Shown here in pieces: positions 1-8,511 of a DNA stretch of 64,000 bases. The DNA is taken from assembly GCF_009909205.1 (NCBI RefSeq), contig NZ_JAAAPN010000005.1, forward strand, positions 148,847 to 212,846, read 5' to 3'. Positions within the stretch are counted from its first letter, which is position 1. Each line of letters begins with the position of its first letter. Source of the stretch: Aquabacterium fontiphilum (GTDB taxonomy: Bacteria; Pseudomonadota; Gammaproteobacteria; Burkholderiales; Burkholderiaceae_C). The position numbers and the translations under genes are program-made. The notes under the pieces were generated by a model that ran no database searches, was not told the origin of the DNA, and was given only the letters and a program-made list of their open reading frames with translations.

Positions 1-51
1 AAGGGGTCCCAGCCCGGGTTGCATGGTGCGCTCGGCAACAGGAGGACCTAC

Positions 52-963
52 ATGCAGACAATTGGAACGTGGCTGGGCCGTGGCCTGGCCGCAGCGGGCC
101 TGATGGCCCTGGGCGCCGCCTCGGCGCAATCGGTGCCCAAGCCCGACATGGGCAAGCTGCTCGCCACCGGCGGTGTGAGCCAGGTCGAAGGCGCGGGCGG
201 CGGCGGGCTGACACCCTGGGCGTTGATCACCGGCTATGGCACGCGAGACAGCTATGGCGCCAACGCCCATTACACGGTGGTGCGCACCGGCGAGTACGCA
301 CTGGACACCTACGGCGTGGCCGTGGGCCTGATGGATCGCGTCGAGTTGTCGTATGCCCGGCAGGCCTTTCGTGGTACCGGCCGCAACAACCCGCTCGATG
401 ACGTCACCGTGCGTCAGGACATCATGGGCCTGAAGGTCAAGGTAGCTGGCGATGCGGTCTACGATCAGGACCGCTGGCTGCCTCAGATTGCCGTGGGTGC
501 CCAGATCAAATCGCATCAAGGCATCAGCGGCGGCATCCTCAATGGCCTGAAACCGCGCGACCTTGGCGCGCGCGACAACAGCGGTGTCGACTATTACGTC
601 TCGGCCACCAAGATCCTGCTTGACCAGAGCCTGTTGATCAACGGCACGTTGCGCGCCACCCGTGCCAATCAGTTCGGTCTGCTTGGTTTCGGCGGTGATG
701 TTCACAACCATTACCGCCTGGCGCCGGAGCTGTCGGTGGCGTACCTGTTCAGCCGCCATGTGGCCGCGGGCCTCGAGTACCGCGCCAAGCCGCGCAGCCT
801 CCGCCTGGCCTCGGACGAAGATGCCTATGACGCCTTCGTTGCCTACTTCCCCACCAAGAACGTGTCCATGTCGCTGGCCTATGTGAACCTCGGTCGCATC
901 GTGGAAGCCCTGAATCCCCAGACCCAGAAGGGGCCCTACCTGTCGGTGCAGGTGGGCTTCTGA
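52..963 (+). CDS. DUF3034 family exported protein
   Basis: Secreted protein of 303 residues that resembles the DUF3034 family of proteobacterial envelope proteins, whose role is unknown. Residues 1-26 form a signal peptide: a hydrophobic stretch ending in Ala-Ser-Ala-Gln. The rest has alternating hydrophobic/polar strands and ends in Val-Gln-Val-Gly-Phe. The terminal aromatic residue is typical of outer-membrane beta-barrels, so outer-membrane location is inferred. The ATG at 52 was chosen over an in-frame ATG at 22 because AGGAGG (40-45) sits six bases before it and the signal peptide then starts directly. It lies 16 bases before a periplasmic globin gene on the same strand, so the two are probably cotranscribed. 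I recall this pairing in related Burkholderiales but cannot verify it here. Confidence 0.8.
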   Translation: MQTIGTWLGRGLAAAGLMALGAASAQSVPKPDMGKLLATGGVSQVEGAGGGGLTPWALITGYGTRDSYGANAHYTVVRTGEYALDTYGVAVGLMDRVELSYARQAFRGTGRNNPLDDVTVRQDIMGLKVKVAGDAVYDQDRWLPQIAVGAQIKSHQGISGGILNGLKPRDLGARDNSGVDYYVSATKILLDQSLLINGTLRATRANQFGLLGFGGDVHNHYRLAPELSVAYLFSRHVAAGLEYRAKPRSLRLASDEDAYDAFVAYFPTKNVSMSLAYVNLGRIVEALNPQTQKGPYLSVQVGF

Positions 964-979
964 TCGAAGACGGAGCAAG

Positions 980-1423
980 ATGATGCGTACACAACTGATC
1001 AAGCGCGTGCTGCTGGGCACGGTGATGGCCGGCGCGCTGCTGGCGATGCAACCCGCGCGGGCGGCCGATGATGCGGTCTTCCAGGCCTTTGGTGGCAAGG
1101 AGGGCATGGCACGCGTGGTCGACGACTTCTTGGTTGAAGTGCAGAAAGACCCGCGAATCGCGATGTTCTTTACGCCCACGTCCATTCCGCGGCTGAAGGT
1201 GCAGCTGACCGAGCAGTTCTGCCAGTTGACGGGCGGCCCTTGCGTCTACCAGGGCGCCGACATGAAGTCCTCGCACGCCAACATGGGGTTGACCCATGCG
1301 CACTTCAACGCGCTGGCCGAAGACCTGCAGATCGCCATGACGCGAGCCGGTGTTCCCAACGCGGCGCAGAACAAGCTGCTGGCCAAGCTCGCGCCCATGC
1401 AGCGCGACATCGTCACACGTTGA
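980..1423 (+). CDS. Periplasmic group 1 truncated hemoglobin
   Basis: Haem protein of 147 residues, of the truncated (2-on-2) globin family that binds O2 or NO. Residues 1-29 are a signal peptide ending Ala-Arg-Ala-Ala, so it should act in the periplasm; most truncated globins are cytoplasmic. The globin core shows Phe-Gly-Gly-Lys-Glu-Gly-Met near the start, Asp-Pro-Arg at 57-59, and the proximal histidine in Met-Lys-Ser-Ser-His (His99) followed by the Leu-Thr-His-Ala-His-Phe helix. The position usually held by distal tyrosine B10 seems to be Leu51, and two cysteines (81 and 88) flank the E-F region. Either feature would alter ligand binding or permit a disulfide. GGAG lies just upstream of the start. 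The 3' end overlaps the converging helicase gene by 11 bases. Confidence 0.85.
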   Translation: MMRTQLIKRVLLGTVMAGALLAMQPARAADDAVFQAFGGKEGMARVVDDFLVEVQKDPRIAMFFTPTSIPRLKVQLTEQFCQLTGGPCVYQGADMKSSHANMGLTHAHFNALAEDLQIAMTRAGVPNAAQNKLLAKLAPMQRDIVTR

Positions 1424-3692
1424 TCGCCCGAGGCCACCAGTCGGGCAGCAGCCGCTGCACGGCGGGTCGGCCATAGCGGTCGTCCATCAGCACGACCACG
1501 CCATGGTCCTGGGGGGTGCGGATGACGCGTCCCGCAGCCTGGACGACGCGCTGAAGGCCAGGGTAGAGGTAGGCGCAGTCGTGACCGTCCCCGACGCTGC
1601 GTTCCACAAGTTGGCCCAGACGGTCGCGCATGGCTTCGAGCAACGGGCTGACCTGTGGCAGCCCCAGCGTGGCGATAAAGGCGCCTACCAGCCGTGTGCC
1701 TGGCAGGTCGATGCCCTCCGAGAATGAGCCGCCCAGCACGGCGAAGGCGATGCCTTGCCCCTCGGGCGTGAAGCGGTCGAGAAAGGCCTGCTGCTCGGCC
1801 TCGTTCATGCTGCGCTGCTGGCGCCAGACGGGCACGTCAGGGTGGGCCTGCGAGAAGGCGTCGGCCACCGATTGCAGGTAGGCGTGGCTGCTGAAAAAGG
1901 CCAGGTAGTTGCCGGGGCGCGCATGAAAGGTCTCCGCCATCAGGGCCACGATGGCCGGCAGGGACCTGGCCCGATCGGCGTAGCGCGTCGACACCTCGCG
2001 CGCCACCTGCACGCTGAGCTGCGCTGCCTGGAAGGGCGCGGGCACGCGGATGCACACTGTGTTGTCCGGCAGGCCCAGCATGGCGAGAAAGTAGGCCGGC
2101 GGTTGCAGCGTGGCTGAAAACAGCGTGACCGTGTGGGCCAGCGCCCAGCGCGGCGACAGATGCGGTGCGGGCAGCACGTTGCGGATGCCGATCACACTGT
2201 GTGGTGCGCGATGGGCATCGCCGTCGCATTGCATGTCGACCAGGGCATGCGGGCCGAGGGTCTCGGCCATGCGGTTGAAGTGCAGCGCGTTCAGGTAGAA
2301 GGCCTGCAGATCGGGCAGAACCTCGGTGGGGTGGTCGCCCAGGTACTCGCCGATGGCCGAGGTGGCGCGCTGCAGCGCGCCATGCCAGGCGGCGGGCAGA
2401 TCGGGCAGCACGCTGTGGTCGGCCTGGGCCACACGGGCTTGAGCCAGCCAGGCGCGGTGGAGTTGATCGAGCGGGCGTTTGAGCGCCTTGGGCGCGCTGC
2501 GCCGGGCCAGGCGCAGCGCGTCGTGGTCCAGCTCGGCGCTGTACATCTGCCGGGCGCGGTCGACCAGGTTGTGGGCCTCGTCCAGCAGCAGACCCACTCG
2601 CCAACCCTGCGCCTGCACATGCGCGTACAGCAGCGCATAGGGGTCGAGGTAGTGGTTGTAGTCGGCGATCACGACATCGGCCCAGCGCACCATCTCCTGC
2701 CCCAGGTAGTAGGGGCAGATGCCGTGTTCAGCGGCGAGGGCGCGCAGGGCGGGGCCATCGAGCACAGGGATGCCAACCGCCGCTTGCCGGGCCGCGGGCA
2801 GTCGGTCATGAAAGCCCCGGGCCAGCGGGCAGCTCTCGCCATGGCAGGCCTTGTCGGGATGCTCACACGCGCGCTCGCGTGCCAGCAGTTCCATCGCGCG
2901 CAACGCCGGGGCTGGTGAAGCAGGCATCGACAGCTGCTTCAGTGCATGCCAGGCCTGGGTGCGTCCGGATCGCTTGGCCGTGAGGAAGCAGAGCTTGTCC
3001 AGCCCGCTGGAGGGCATGGCCTTGAGCAAGGGGAAGACCGTCCCGATGCTCTTGCCCAGACCGGTCGGTGCCTCAGCCAGCAGGCAACGCGCCTGGACGG
3101 CCGCACGGTAGACCGCCTCCGACAGCGCCCGCTGACCGGGCCGGAAATCGGCATGCGGGAAGCGCAGCGCGTGCAAGGCCGCATCGCGAGTGGCGCGGTG
3201 GGCGGCTTCCTGCTGAGCCCACTGGGCAAAGCGGGCGCACTGCGTCTGCAGGAAGGCCTCCAGCGCGTCGGCCGTGTGCTGCTCGCAGAACACGGTCTCC
3301 TGTTGGGTGCCGATGTCGAGGTAGACCAGGGCCACCTCCAGCGTCTGCAAGCCCCGCTCACGGCAGAGCAGCGCGCCATACACCTTGGCCTGGGCCCAGT
3401 GCAGCGCGCGGTGGTGCGCTGGCTGCAGCGCCAGATCGCCCTTGTGCGTCTTGATTTCTTCCAACCGCTGGCGCACGGGGTCGTAGCCATCGGCGCGGCC
3501 ACGCACCGTCAGCTCGCCCACCGTGGCCGTCAAGGGTAGCTCGGCCTGGTAATGGGCACCCCGCCGGCCCTGCACCAGCAGGTGGCCCGCCATGCCCTCC
3601 TCGGCGCTGGGCGCAGGGGTGAAGCGCAGATCCAGGTCGCCCGTGCGGGCGGTGAACTCGCACAGCGCCCGCACCGCGATGGCGTAGGGCAT
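1413..3692 (-). CDS. Rad3/DinG-type ATP-dependent DNA helicase with N-terminal RecB-like nuclease domain
   Basis: Superfamily 2 helicase of the XPD/DinG/YoaA group, 759 residues. Walker A is Ala-Pro-Thr-Gly-Leu-Gly-Lys-Ser (208-215) and the DEAH box is Leu-Leu-Asp-Glu-Ala-His-Asn-Leu. Between them lie four cysteines (Cys-Glu-His, Ala-Cys-His-Gly-Glu-Ser-Cys, Ile-Cys-Pro-Tyr-Tyr) in the arrangement of the XPD-type 4Fe-4S cluster. The C-terminal helicase domain carries Gly-Gly-Ser-Phe-Ser-Glu-Gly-Ile-Asp. Residues 1-170 are extra and match a RecB/Cas4-type nuclease: Asp68 in Gly-Arg-Ala-Asp, Glu79-Ile-Lys81 (ExK) and Gln101-x3-Tyr105. A combined unwinding and cutting role in DNA repair is inferred. 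The start follows the upstream gene by 18 bases with no clear ribosome site, so coupling is possible. Confidence 0.85.
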   Translation of the reverse strand: MPYAIAVRALCEFTARTGDLDLRFTPAPSAEEGMAGHLLVQGRRGAHYQAELPLTATVGELTVRGRADGYDPVRQRLEEIKTHKGDLALQPAHHRALHWAQAKVYGALLCRERGLQTLEVALVYLDIGTQQETVFCEQHTADALEAFLQTQCARFAQWAQQEAAHRATRDAALHALRFPHADFRPGQRALSEAVYRAAVQARCLLAEAPTGLGKSIGTVFPLLKAMPSSGLDKLCFLTAKRSGRTQAWHALKQLSMPASPAPALRAMELLARERACEHPDKACHGESCPLARGFHDRLPAARQAAVGIPVLDGPALRALAAEHGICPYYLGQEMVRWADVVIADYNHYLDPYALLYAHVQAQGWRVGLLLDEAHNLVDRARQMYSAELDHDALRLARRSAPKALKRPLDQLHRAWLAQARVAQADHSVLPDLPAAWHGALQRATSAIGEYLGDHPTEVLPDLQAFYLNALHFNRMAETLGPHALVDMQCDGDAHRAPHSVIGIRNVLPAPHLSPRWALAHTVTLFSATLQPPAYFLAMLGLPDNTVCIRVPAPFQAAQLSVQVAREVSTRYADRARSLPAIVALMAETFHARPGNYLAFFSSHAYLQSVADAFSQAHPDVPVWRQQRSMNEAEQQAFLDRFTPEGQGIAFAVLGGSFSEGIDLPGTRLVGAFIATLGLPQVSPLLEAMRDRLGQLVERSVGDGHDCAYLYPGLQRVVQAAGRVIRTPQDHGVVVLMDDRYGRPAVQRLLPDWWPRAINV

Positions 3693-3710
3693 GTCGGTGG
3701 CCGTGCGGCT

Positions 3711-3885
3711 TCAGCGCCCGGCGGCTTTTCGGGCTGGCGCGGTCTTCGCTGTCGCCTTCTTGGCCGCTGCCTTCTTGGTGGCCGGCTGCTTGACGGCCGC
3801 CGTCTTGGCGACGGCTTTCTTCGCAGCGGCCTTCTGCGCGGTGGCCTTCTTTGCCACGGGCTTTTGGGTCACGGCTGGCTGGGCA
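3711..3885 (-). repeat. Lys/Ala codon repeat tract encoding a basic tail
   Basis: Degenerate short repeats of AAG and GCC codons (reading GGC and CTT on the plus strand) encode the basic C-terminal third of the small protein at 3711-4178. This is protein-coding repetition under composition bias, not a mobile or CRISPR repeat. Confidence 0.6.
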
Positions 3886-4178
3886 ACGGGCGCTTGCGGC
3901 AATGCCTGCGTCAGCAACTCGGCCATCAGACCATTGAGCTTGCCCGGATGCGCGGCGGCGGCGTCACGCAGTCTCGCGGCCAACGGGGCGGGCAGCTTGC
4001 AGGTCATGGGCACCAGGCTGGGAGCCTGCTCGGCGGGCTTGTCCGACAGGGCGGGGCGCTCGGTACGCGCCACGGCGCGGGCGCCTTGGCCGAAGCGCGG
4101 GGGCACGCCCTGGCGTTTCATCTTGCCTTCGATCTTCAGGCCCATCAGGCGGGCGAGGTCGGTTTTCTTCAGAGACAT
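3711..4178 (-). CDS. Small basic protein with Lys/Ala-rich histone-like tail
   Basis: Not a family I can name. It has 155 residues from the ATG at 4178; a longer frame reaching 4259 would run inside the antiporter gene. Residues 1-95 are a compact part with many charged helices, including a Leu-Pro-Ala-Pro-Leu-Ala-Ala-Arg-Leu segment that could form a ribbon-helix-helix or helix-bundle fold. From about residue 98 the protein is almost only Ala, Lys, Thr, Val, Pro and Gln in short repeats of the Ala-Lys-Lys-Ala type, like the tails of histone-H1-like proteins of beta-proteobacteria. Nucleic-acid binding is inferred. It starts 10 bases after the antiporter gene and ends 18 bases before the helicase gene, so the three are probably one transcript. 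A similar tail occurs on ObgE in this window. Confidence 0.65.
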   Translation of the reverse strand: MSLKKTDLARLMGLKIEGKMKRQGVPPRFGQGARAVARTERPALSDKPAEQAPSLVPMTCKLPAPLAARLRDAAAAHPGKLNGLMAELLTQALPQAPVAQPAVTQKPVAKKATAQKAAAKKAVAKTAAVKQPATKKAAAKKATAKTAPARKAAGR

Positions 4179-4188
4179 GGTCGGATAC

Positions 4189-5925
4189 TCAGATGCGCAA
4201 CAGCGCCACGCGGCGGTTGCGTTCGGCTTCAATGAGATGGGCCACATGGGCTTCAGCATGGCCCAGGCCCAGCAGGACGGCGGCCGACAACTGCAGGCCG
4301 GCCTCCAGGGTTTCGGGGATCACCTGCCCGGCGCCAGCGGCCACCAGCTCCTGGGCGTGGCGCTCATCACGCGAGCGCGCCACGATGGCCAGGTGCGGGA
4401 AGGCCTGGCGCACGGCCTTGACCGTGTGCAGCGCCGAGGCGGGATTGTCCATCGTCACGATGATGAGGCGCGCCTGCTCCGCCCGCAGGCGTTGCAGCAG
4501 GTCGGTGCGGGCTGCGTTGCCGTAGTACACGGGCTGGCCCAGGTTGCGCCAGTGCGCCACGCTCTTGGCATCTTGCTCAATGGCCACGTAAGGCACGCCT
4601 TCGCGTTGCAGCACCTCGGCAGCCAGCTGGCCAACGCGGCCGAAGCCGGCGATGATGACCTGATCGCGCAGGTCGTCGGGCACCATGTCCTCAGGCGGGA
4701 CGAACGCGGCCTGCCTGTCAAGGCGCTCGCGCAGCCGCGTGCCCAGTGAGGCCAGCGCTGGTGTGATGAACAGACTGAGCCCCACGACCAGCAGCATGAA
4801 CTGCGCCAGATCGCGCTTCATCAGGCCGCTGGCGGTGGCCGCCCCGACGACGACGAAGGCAAACTCGCCGCCTTGACTCAACAGCAGGCCGCCTTCGATG
4901 GCGCGGCCCCACGACAACCGCCCGATGCGGAAGATCACCGTCACCACGATGGCCTTGATCAGCATCAGCCCGATGACCGACAGGGGCACCCACACCGGGT
5001 TGCGCAACACGGCCAACGGGTCGATGCTCATGCCCACCGACATGAAGAACAGGCCCATCAGCAGGCCCTTGAAGGGCTCGATCGTGACCTCCACCTCATG
5101 CCGGTATTCGGTCTCGGACAGCAGCAGGCCGGCGAGGAAGGCCCCGAGCGCCATCGACAGGCCGGCCTCGGCCGTCAGCCAGGCCATGCTCATGGTGGTC
5201 AGCAGCGTGAGCGCCATGAACACCTCGGGCTGGTGCTGGCGCGCAAACGCCTTGAACAGCGGGCGGATCATGCGCCGGCCGATGACGAAAATGAGGGTGA
5301 TCGCCGCCACCGATTTCAGCACCGTCATGCCCAGGATGCGGCCCACCGATTCGTCGTTGTTCTCGGGCGAGAGCAGGCCTACGAGAATCAGGATGGGCAC
5401 CACGGCCAGATCCTGCAGCATCAGCACGGAAAAGGTGGCCTGGCCCTGTGGCGAGGCCAACTCGCGCCGCTGGGTGAGCCATTGCACCACCACTGCGGTG
5501 GATGACAAGGCCAGGACCAGGCCCAGCACGAGCGCGGTTTCCCAGCGGTTGCCGAACAGGTAGGCCACCCCACCGATCAAGGCCCCGCTGATCAACACCT
5601 GTGCGCCCCCTGCCGCAAACACCCATCGCCGCAGCGCCACCAGGCGTTCGGTCGACAGCTCCAGCCCGATCATGAACATCAGGAAGAGCACCCCGAGTTC
5701 GGCCAGCGAGCCGACCTCGGCGCTCTCGCGGAAGGTGAAGGTGCCCAGCCAGGGCAGGGTGTCTGTCCAGCGTGCCAGGCCATACGGCCCGACCAGCAGG
5801 CCCACCGCCAGAAAGCCCAGGATCTGATTGATCCGCAGGCGTTGCAGCAGGGGAATCAGCACCCCGGCAAACGCCAGGAACAACAGGGCTTCTCTGAGAA
5901 AGGGCAGGCTATGGGATTCGGTCAA
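4189..5925 (-). CDS. KefB/YbaL-type cation:proton antiporter (CPA2) with TrkA-N domain
   Basis: Inner-membrane monovalent cation/proton antiporter of the CPA2 family (KefB/KefC/YbaL type), 578 residues. About 12 hydrophobic helices fill residues 8-385, with family motifs such as Gly-Phe-Leu-Ala-Val-Gly and Leu-Ala-Leu-Ser-Ser-Thr-Ala. A regulatory Rossmann domain follows (about 420-535), with Gly-Phe-Gly-Arg-Val-Gly for NAD binding and an acidic Glu-Gln-Asp at the end of strand 2. The start chosen is TTG at 5925: GAGAGGA (5933-5939) is well spaced before it, and the protein then begins at the membrane domain as in relatives. The ATG at 6000 adds 25 residues of low-quality leader. The gene heads a likely minus-strand operon with the basic-tail protein and the helicase. 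Potassium efflux is inferred; the ion is not shown by sequence. Confidence 0.9.
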   Translation of the reverse strand: MTESHSLPFLREALLFLAFAGVLIPLLQRLRINQILGFLAVGLLVGPYGLARWTDTLPWLGTFTFRESAEVGSLAELGVLFLMFMIGLELSTERLVALRRWVFAAGGAQVLISGALIGGVAYLFGNRWETALVLGLVLALSSTAVVVQWLTQRRELASPQGQATFSVLMLQDLAVVPILILVGLLSPENNDESVGRILGMTVLKSVAAITLIFVIGRRMIRPLFKAFARQHQPEVFMALTLLTTMSMAWLTAEAGLSMALGAFLAGLLLSETEYRHEVEVTIEPFKGLLMGLFFMSVGMSIDPLAVLRNPVWVPLSVIGLMLIKAIVVTVIFRIGRLSWGRAIEGGLLLSQGGEFAFVVVGAATASGLMKRDLAQFMLLVVGLSLFITPALASLGTRLRERLDRQAAFVPPEDMVPDDLRDQVIIAGFGRVGQLAAEVLQREGVPYVAIEQDAKSVAHWRNLGQPVYYGNAARTDLLQRLRAEQARLIIVTMDNPASALHTVKAVRQAFPHLAIVARSRDERHAQELVAAGAGQVIPETLEAGLQLSAAVLLGLGHAEAHVAHLIEAERNRRVALLRI

Positions 5926-6073
5926 TCGTATTCCTCTCACAGGAGGCTGGTGCCCCCTGAGCATAGCGCGGCGCAGGGTCTTTCCTCCGTCACAGGGCAC
6001 GGCGTGTGCTTATGGCACGATCTGTCCAACCGGCTGCTTGGCTCATGGCGGTCCTTTTGACGAAAGGAAATCA

Positions 6074-7123
6074 ATGGCAGGCAAATCGCGCAAATGCATC
6101 GACCTGGCGCTGCAGGGCGGCGGCGCCCACGGCGCGTTCACATGGGGGGTGCTCGACCGGCTCCTCGAAGACGAGCGGTTGGAGATCGAGGCCATCAGCG
6201 GCACCAGCGCAGGCGCGATGAACGCGGTGGTGCTGGCCCATGGCTTCGCGCAGGGCGGACGCCGACAGGCTCGCGAGGCCTTGCTGCGCTTCTGGACGCG
6301 GGTGAGCCGCGCGTCGGGGGCCTCGCAGGGCATGGCGGGCTTGTTCTGGGATTGGATGGGGCCGAGTTCGCCGTGGGGTTGGTACATGGACTGGTTCAGC
6401 CGCGTGCTGTCGCCTTACCAGCTCAACCCGCTGGATCTCAACCCGCTGCGTGACATCCTGGCCGACGAGGTCGACTTCGACTTCCTGCGCGCGCACTGTC
6501 GCCCCCGGGTGTTCGTCTCGGCCACGCACGTACAGACCGGCCGGCTGCGCGAGTTCCGACACGAAGAACTCTCGGTGGACGCCGTGATGGCATCGGCCTG
6601 CCTGCCCTTGCTGTTTCGGGCGGTGGAGATCGACGGTCAGGCCTATTGGGACGGCGGCTATGTGGCCAATCCATCGCTGCTGCCGCTGATTGCCGAGAGC
6701 CCCAGTTCGGACTTGGTGCTGGTGCAGATCAATCCGAGTTGCCGAACCTCGGTCCCGACGCGGGGGGCGGACATCCTGGATCGGCTCAACGAGATCACGT
6801 TCAACAGCAGTCTGGTCAAAGAGTTGCAGACCATCGGCTTGCTCCAGCAGTTGCTCCGCGCCGAGGGGCTGCCGGCCAGCAGCGGGCCGGCATCGCTGTT
6901 TCACAAACTCAACGATCTGCGCCTGCATCGCATCGACGCCGAAGCGGAGCTGGCGGAACTTGGTGCGTCCAGCAAGCTCAATGCGGCTTGGCCGCTGATC
7001 AGTCGGCTGCACCGTGTGGGGCGCCAGGCCGCCGATGAGTGGCTGTTGCGCAACTGCACCCATGTGGGTCGACGCTCGACCCTTGTCCTCCAGGAAGCCG
7101 TGAAAGGAATGAACGCATGTTGA
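6074..7123 (+). CDS. Patatin-like phospholipase/acyl hydrolase
   Basis: Serine acyl hydrolase of the patatin family, 349 residues, probably cytoplasmic or membrane-associated because no signal peptide is visible. It shows the glycine-rich oxyanion loop Gly-Gly-Gly-Ala-His-Gly-Ala near residue 15, the nucleophile elbow Gly-Thr-Ser-Ala-Gly (Ser45) and the dyad aspartate in Asp-Gly-Gly (Asp193). Bacterial patatins of this length often act on lipids or polyester granules; the substrate here is unknown. The ATG at 6074 has GAAAGGA five bases upstream, whereas the longer frame from 5828 would run through the antiporter start region. The last codons overlap the start of the GntP permease by seven bases, so the two are translationally coupled and probably functionally linked. 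Confidence 0.88.
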   Translation: MAGKSRKCIDLALQGGGAHGAFTWGVLDRLLEDERLEIEAISGTSAGAMNAVVLAHGFAQGGRRQAREALLRFWTRVSRASGASQGMAGLFWDWMGPSSPWGWYMDWFSRVLSPYQLNPLDLNPLRDILADEVDFDFLRAHCRPRVFVSATHVQTGRLREFRHEELSVDAVMASACLPLLFRAVEIDGQAYWDGGYVANPSLLPLIAESPSSDLVLVQINPSCRTSVPTRGADILDRLNEITFNSSLVKELQTIGLLQQLLRAEGLPASSGPASLFHKLNDLRLHRIDAEAELAELGASSKLNAAWPLISRLHRVGRQAADEWLLRNCTHVGRRSTLVLQEAVKGMNAC

Positions 7124-8511
7124 GCGTAGTCGGCATTGTTCTGGCCCTTGGCGGGCTCATCGTGCTGGCCTATCGGGGGCTGTCCGTGTTGCTGCTTGCG
7201 CCCTTGGCGGCGCTGGTGGCGGTGCTGATGACGCCCGACACACCGGTGCTGGCCAGCTACACCCAGGTCTTCATGAAGGCGCTTGGCGGCTTCGTGGTGC
7301 TGTATTTCCCGCTGTTCATGCTGGGTGCCTTGTTCGGGAAGTTGATGGAGGCATCCGGCGCCGCGCGGGTGCTCGCATTGGCGATTGTCCGGCGCCTGGG
7401 GGCGGGGCAGGCCATCCTCGCCGTGACGCTGGCGTGCGCGCTGCTGACCTACGGCGGTGTGTCGCTTTTCGTGGTGGCCTTTGCGGTGTATCCGATTGCC
7501 GCCGAGCTGTTTCGCCAGGCCGATGTGCCGAAGCGACTCGTGCCAGCGACCATTGCCTTGGGTGCCTTCACGTTCACGATGACGGCGCTGCCTGGCACGC
7601 CTGCCATCCAGAATGCCATTCCCATGCCGTTCTTTGGCACCACGCCGTTCGCCGCGCCTGGCTTGGGCGTGCTCGCGGGTGCGGTGATGCTCGGCGGGGG
7701 GCTGCTGTGGCTGACATGGCGTCATCGCCAGGCCCGGCTGGGCGGCGAGGGCTACGGACAGCACGACGAACAGGGGCTCGGGACACCGACCACCTCGACA
7801 GAGCACGACCTGCCGGTGATCGCGGCCGTCACGCCCATCGTCTCTGTGGTGCTGCTCAACCTGGTGGTGGGCGAATGGTGGTTGCCGCGGCTTGATACCA
7901 GCTACCTGGCTGCGGCGCTTTATGGTGAGACCCAGTTGGGCGCGGTCCGCGGCGTATGGGCCATCATCGTGGCGCTCAGCCTGTCGATCGTGTTGCTGTT
8001 GGGTCTCGCCTGGCGTCAGCTGCCGCGGGGATGGGCCGTGTACAACGCAGGTGTGGCCGCGTCGGTGATGCCCATCTTCAACACGGCCTCGCTTGTTGGA
8101 TTTGGCGCCGTTGTGGCCTCGCTGGCCGGTTTTGAGCTGATCCGGGATGCCATCCTGGGTGTCGGTGGCAGCAACCCGCTGATTTCGTTGGCCATTGTTG
8201 TCAACGTGCTGGCCGGCATCACCGGCTCGGCCTCGGGCGGCATGAGCATCGCCCTGCAGGCCATGGGCGACGATTACCTGGCCATGGGCCGGGAGCAGGG
8301 CTTTGCGCCCGATCTGCTCCACCGCGTCACGTCCATTGCCACAGGCGGGCTCGATGCCTTGCCGCACAACGGTGCGGTGATCACGCTGCTGGAGATCTGC
8401 AAGCTGACCCACCGCCAGTCTTACCTCGACATCGCCGTGGTGGCTGTGGGTGTGCCCTTGTTCGCGCTGGCCGTGGTGATCGGGCTGGGTACGGCCTTCG
8501 GTTCATTCTGA
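7117..8511 (+). CDS. GntP-family organic acid permease
   Basis: Inner-membrane transporter of the gluconate:proton symporter (GntP) family, 464 residues with about 12 hydrophobic helices. Family features include the Gly-Gly-Val-Ser-Leu-Phe-Val-Val segment and a conserved C-terminal stretch with Gly-Ser-Ala-Ser-Gly-Gly and Leu-Pro-His-Asn-Gly. Substrates in this family include gluconate, other sugar acids and, in some beta-proteobacteria, 3-hydroxybutyrate-like short acids. Coupling to a patatin-like hydrolase makes uptake or release of a hydroxy acid a reasonable inference, but no dehydrogenase gene lies nearby to support it. The ATG at 7117 has GAAAGGA (7102-7108) before it, and ATGTTGA joins this start to the stop of the patatin gene. 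The 3' end overlaps the converging FtsH gene by nine bases. Confidence 0.88.
   Translation: MLSVVGIVLALGGLIVLAYRGLSVLLLAPLAALVAVLMTPDTPVLASYTQVFMKALGGFVVLYFPLFMLGALFGKLMEASGAARVLALAIVRRLGAGQAILAVTLACALLTYGGVSLFVVAFAVYPIAAELFRQADVPKRLVPATIALGAFTFTMTALPGTPAIQNAIPMPFFGTTPFAAPGLGVLAGAVMLGGGLLWLTWRHRQARLGGEGYGQHDEQGLGTPTTSTEHDLPVIAAVTPIVSVVLLNLVVGEWWLPRLDTSYLAAALYGETQLGAVRGVWAIIVALSLSIVLLLGLAWRQLPRGWAVYNAGVAASVMPIFNTASLVGFGAVVASLAGFELIRDAILGVGGSNPLISLAIVVNVLAGITGSASGGMSIALQAMGDDYLAMGREQGFAPDLLHRVTSIATGGLDALPHNGAVITLLEICKLTHRQSYLDIAVVAVGVPLFALAVVIGLGTAFGSF

Noticed and set aside
1413-4178. Possible defence island around the nuclease-helicase
   Set aside because: Neighbours are an antiporter, a globin and a basic-tail protein; no restriction, toxin or other defence genes are seen, so a repair role is simpler.
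6901-8412. 503-codon minus-strand open frame opposite the GntP gene
   Set aside because: It mirrors the permease gene; the translation is Arg/Gln/His-rich with no signal, motif or ribosome site.
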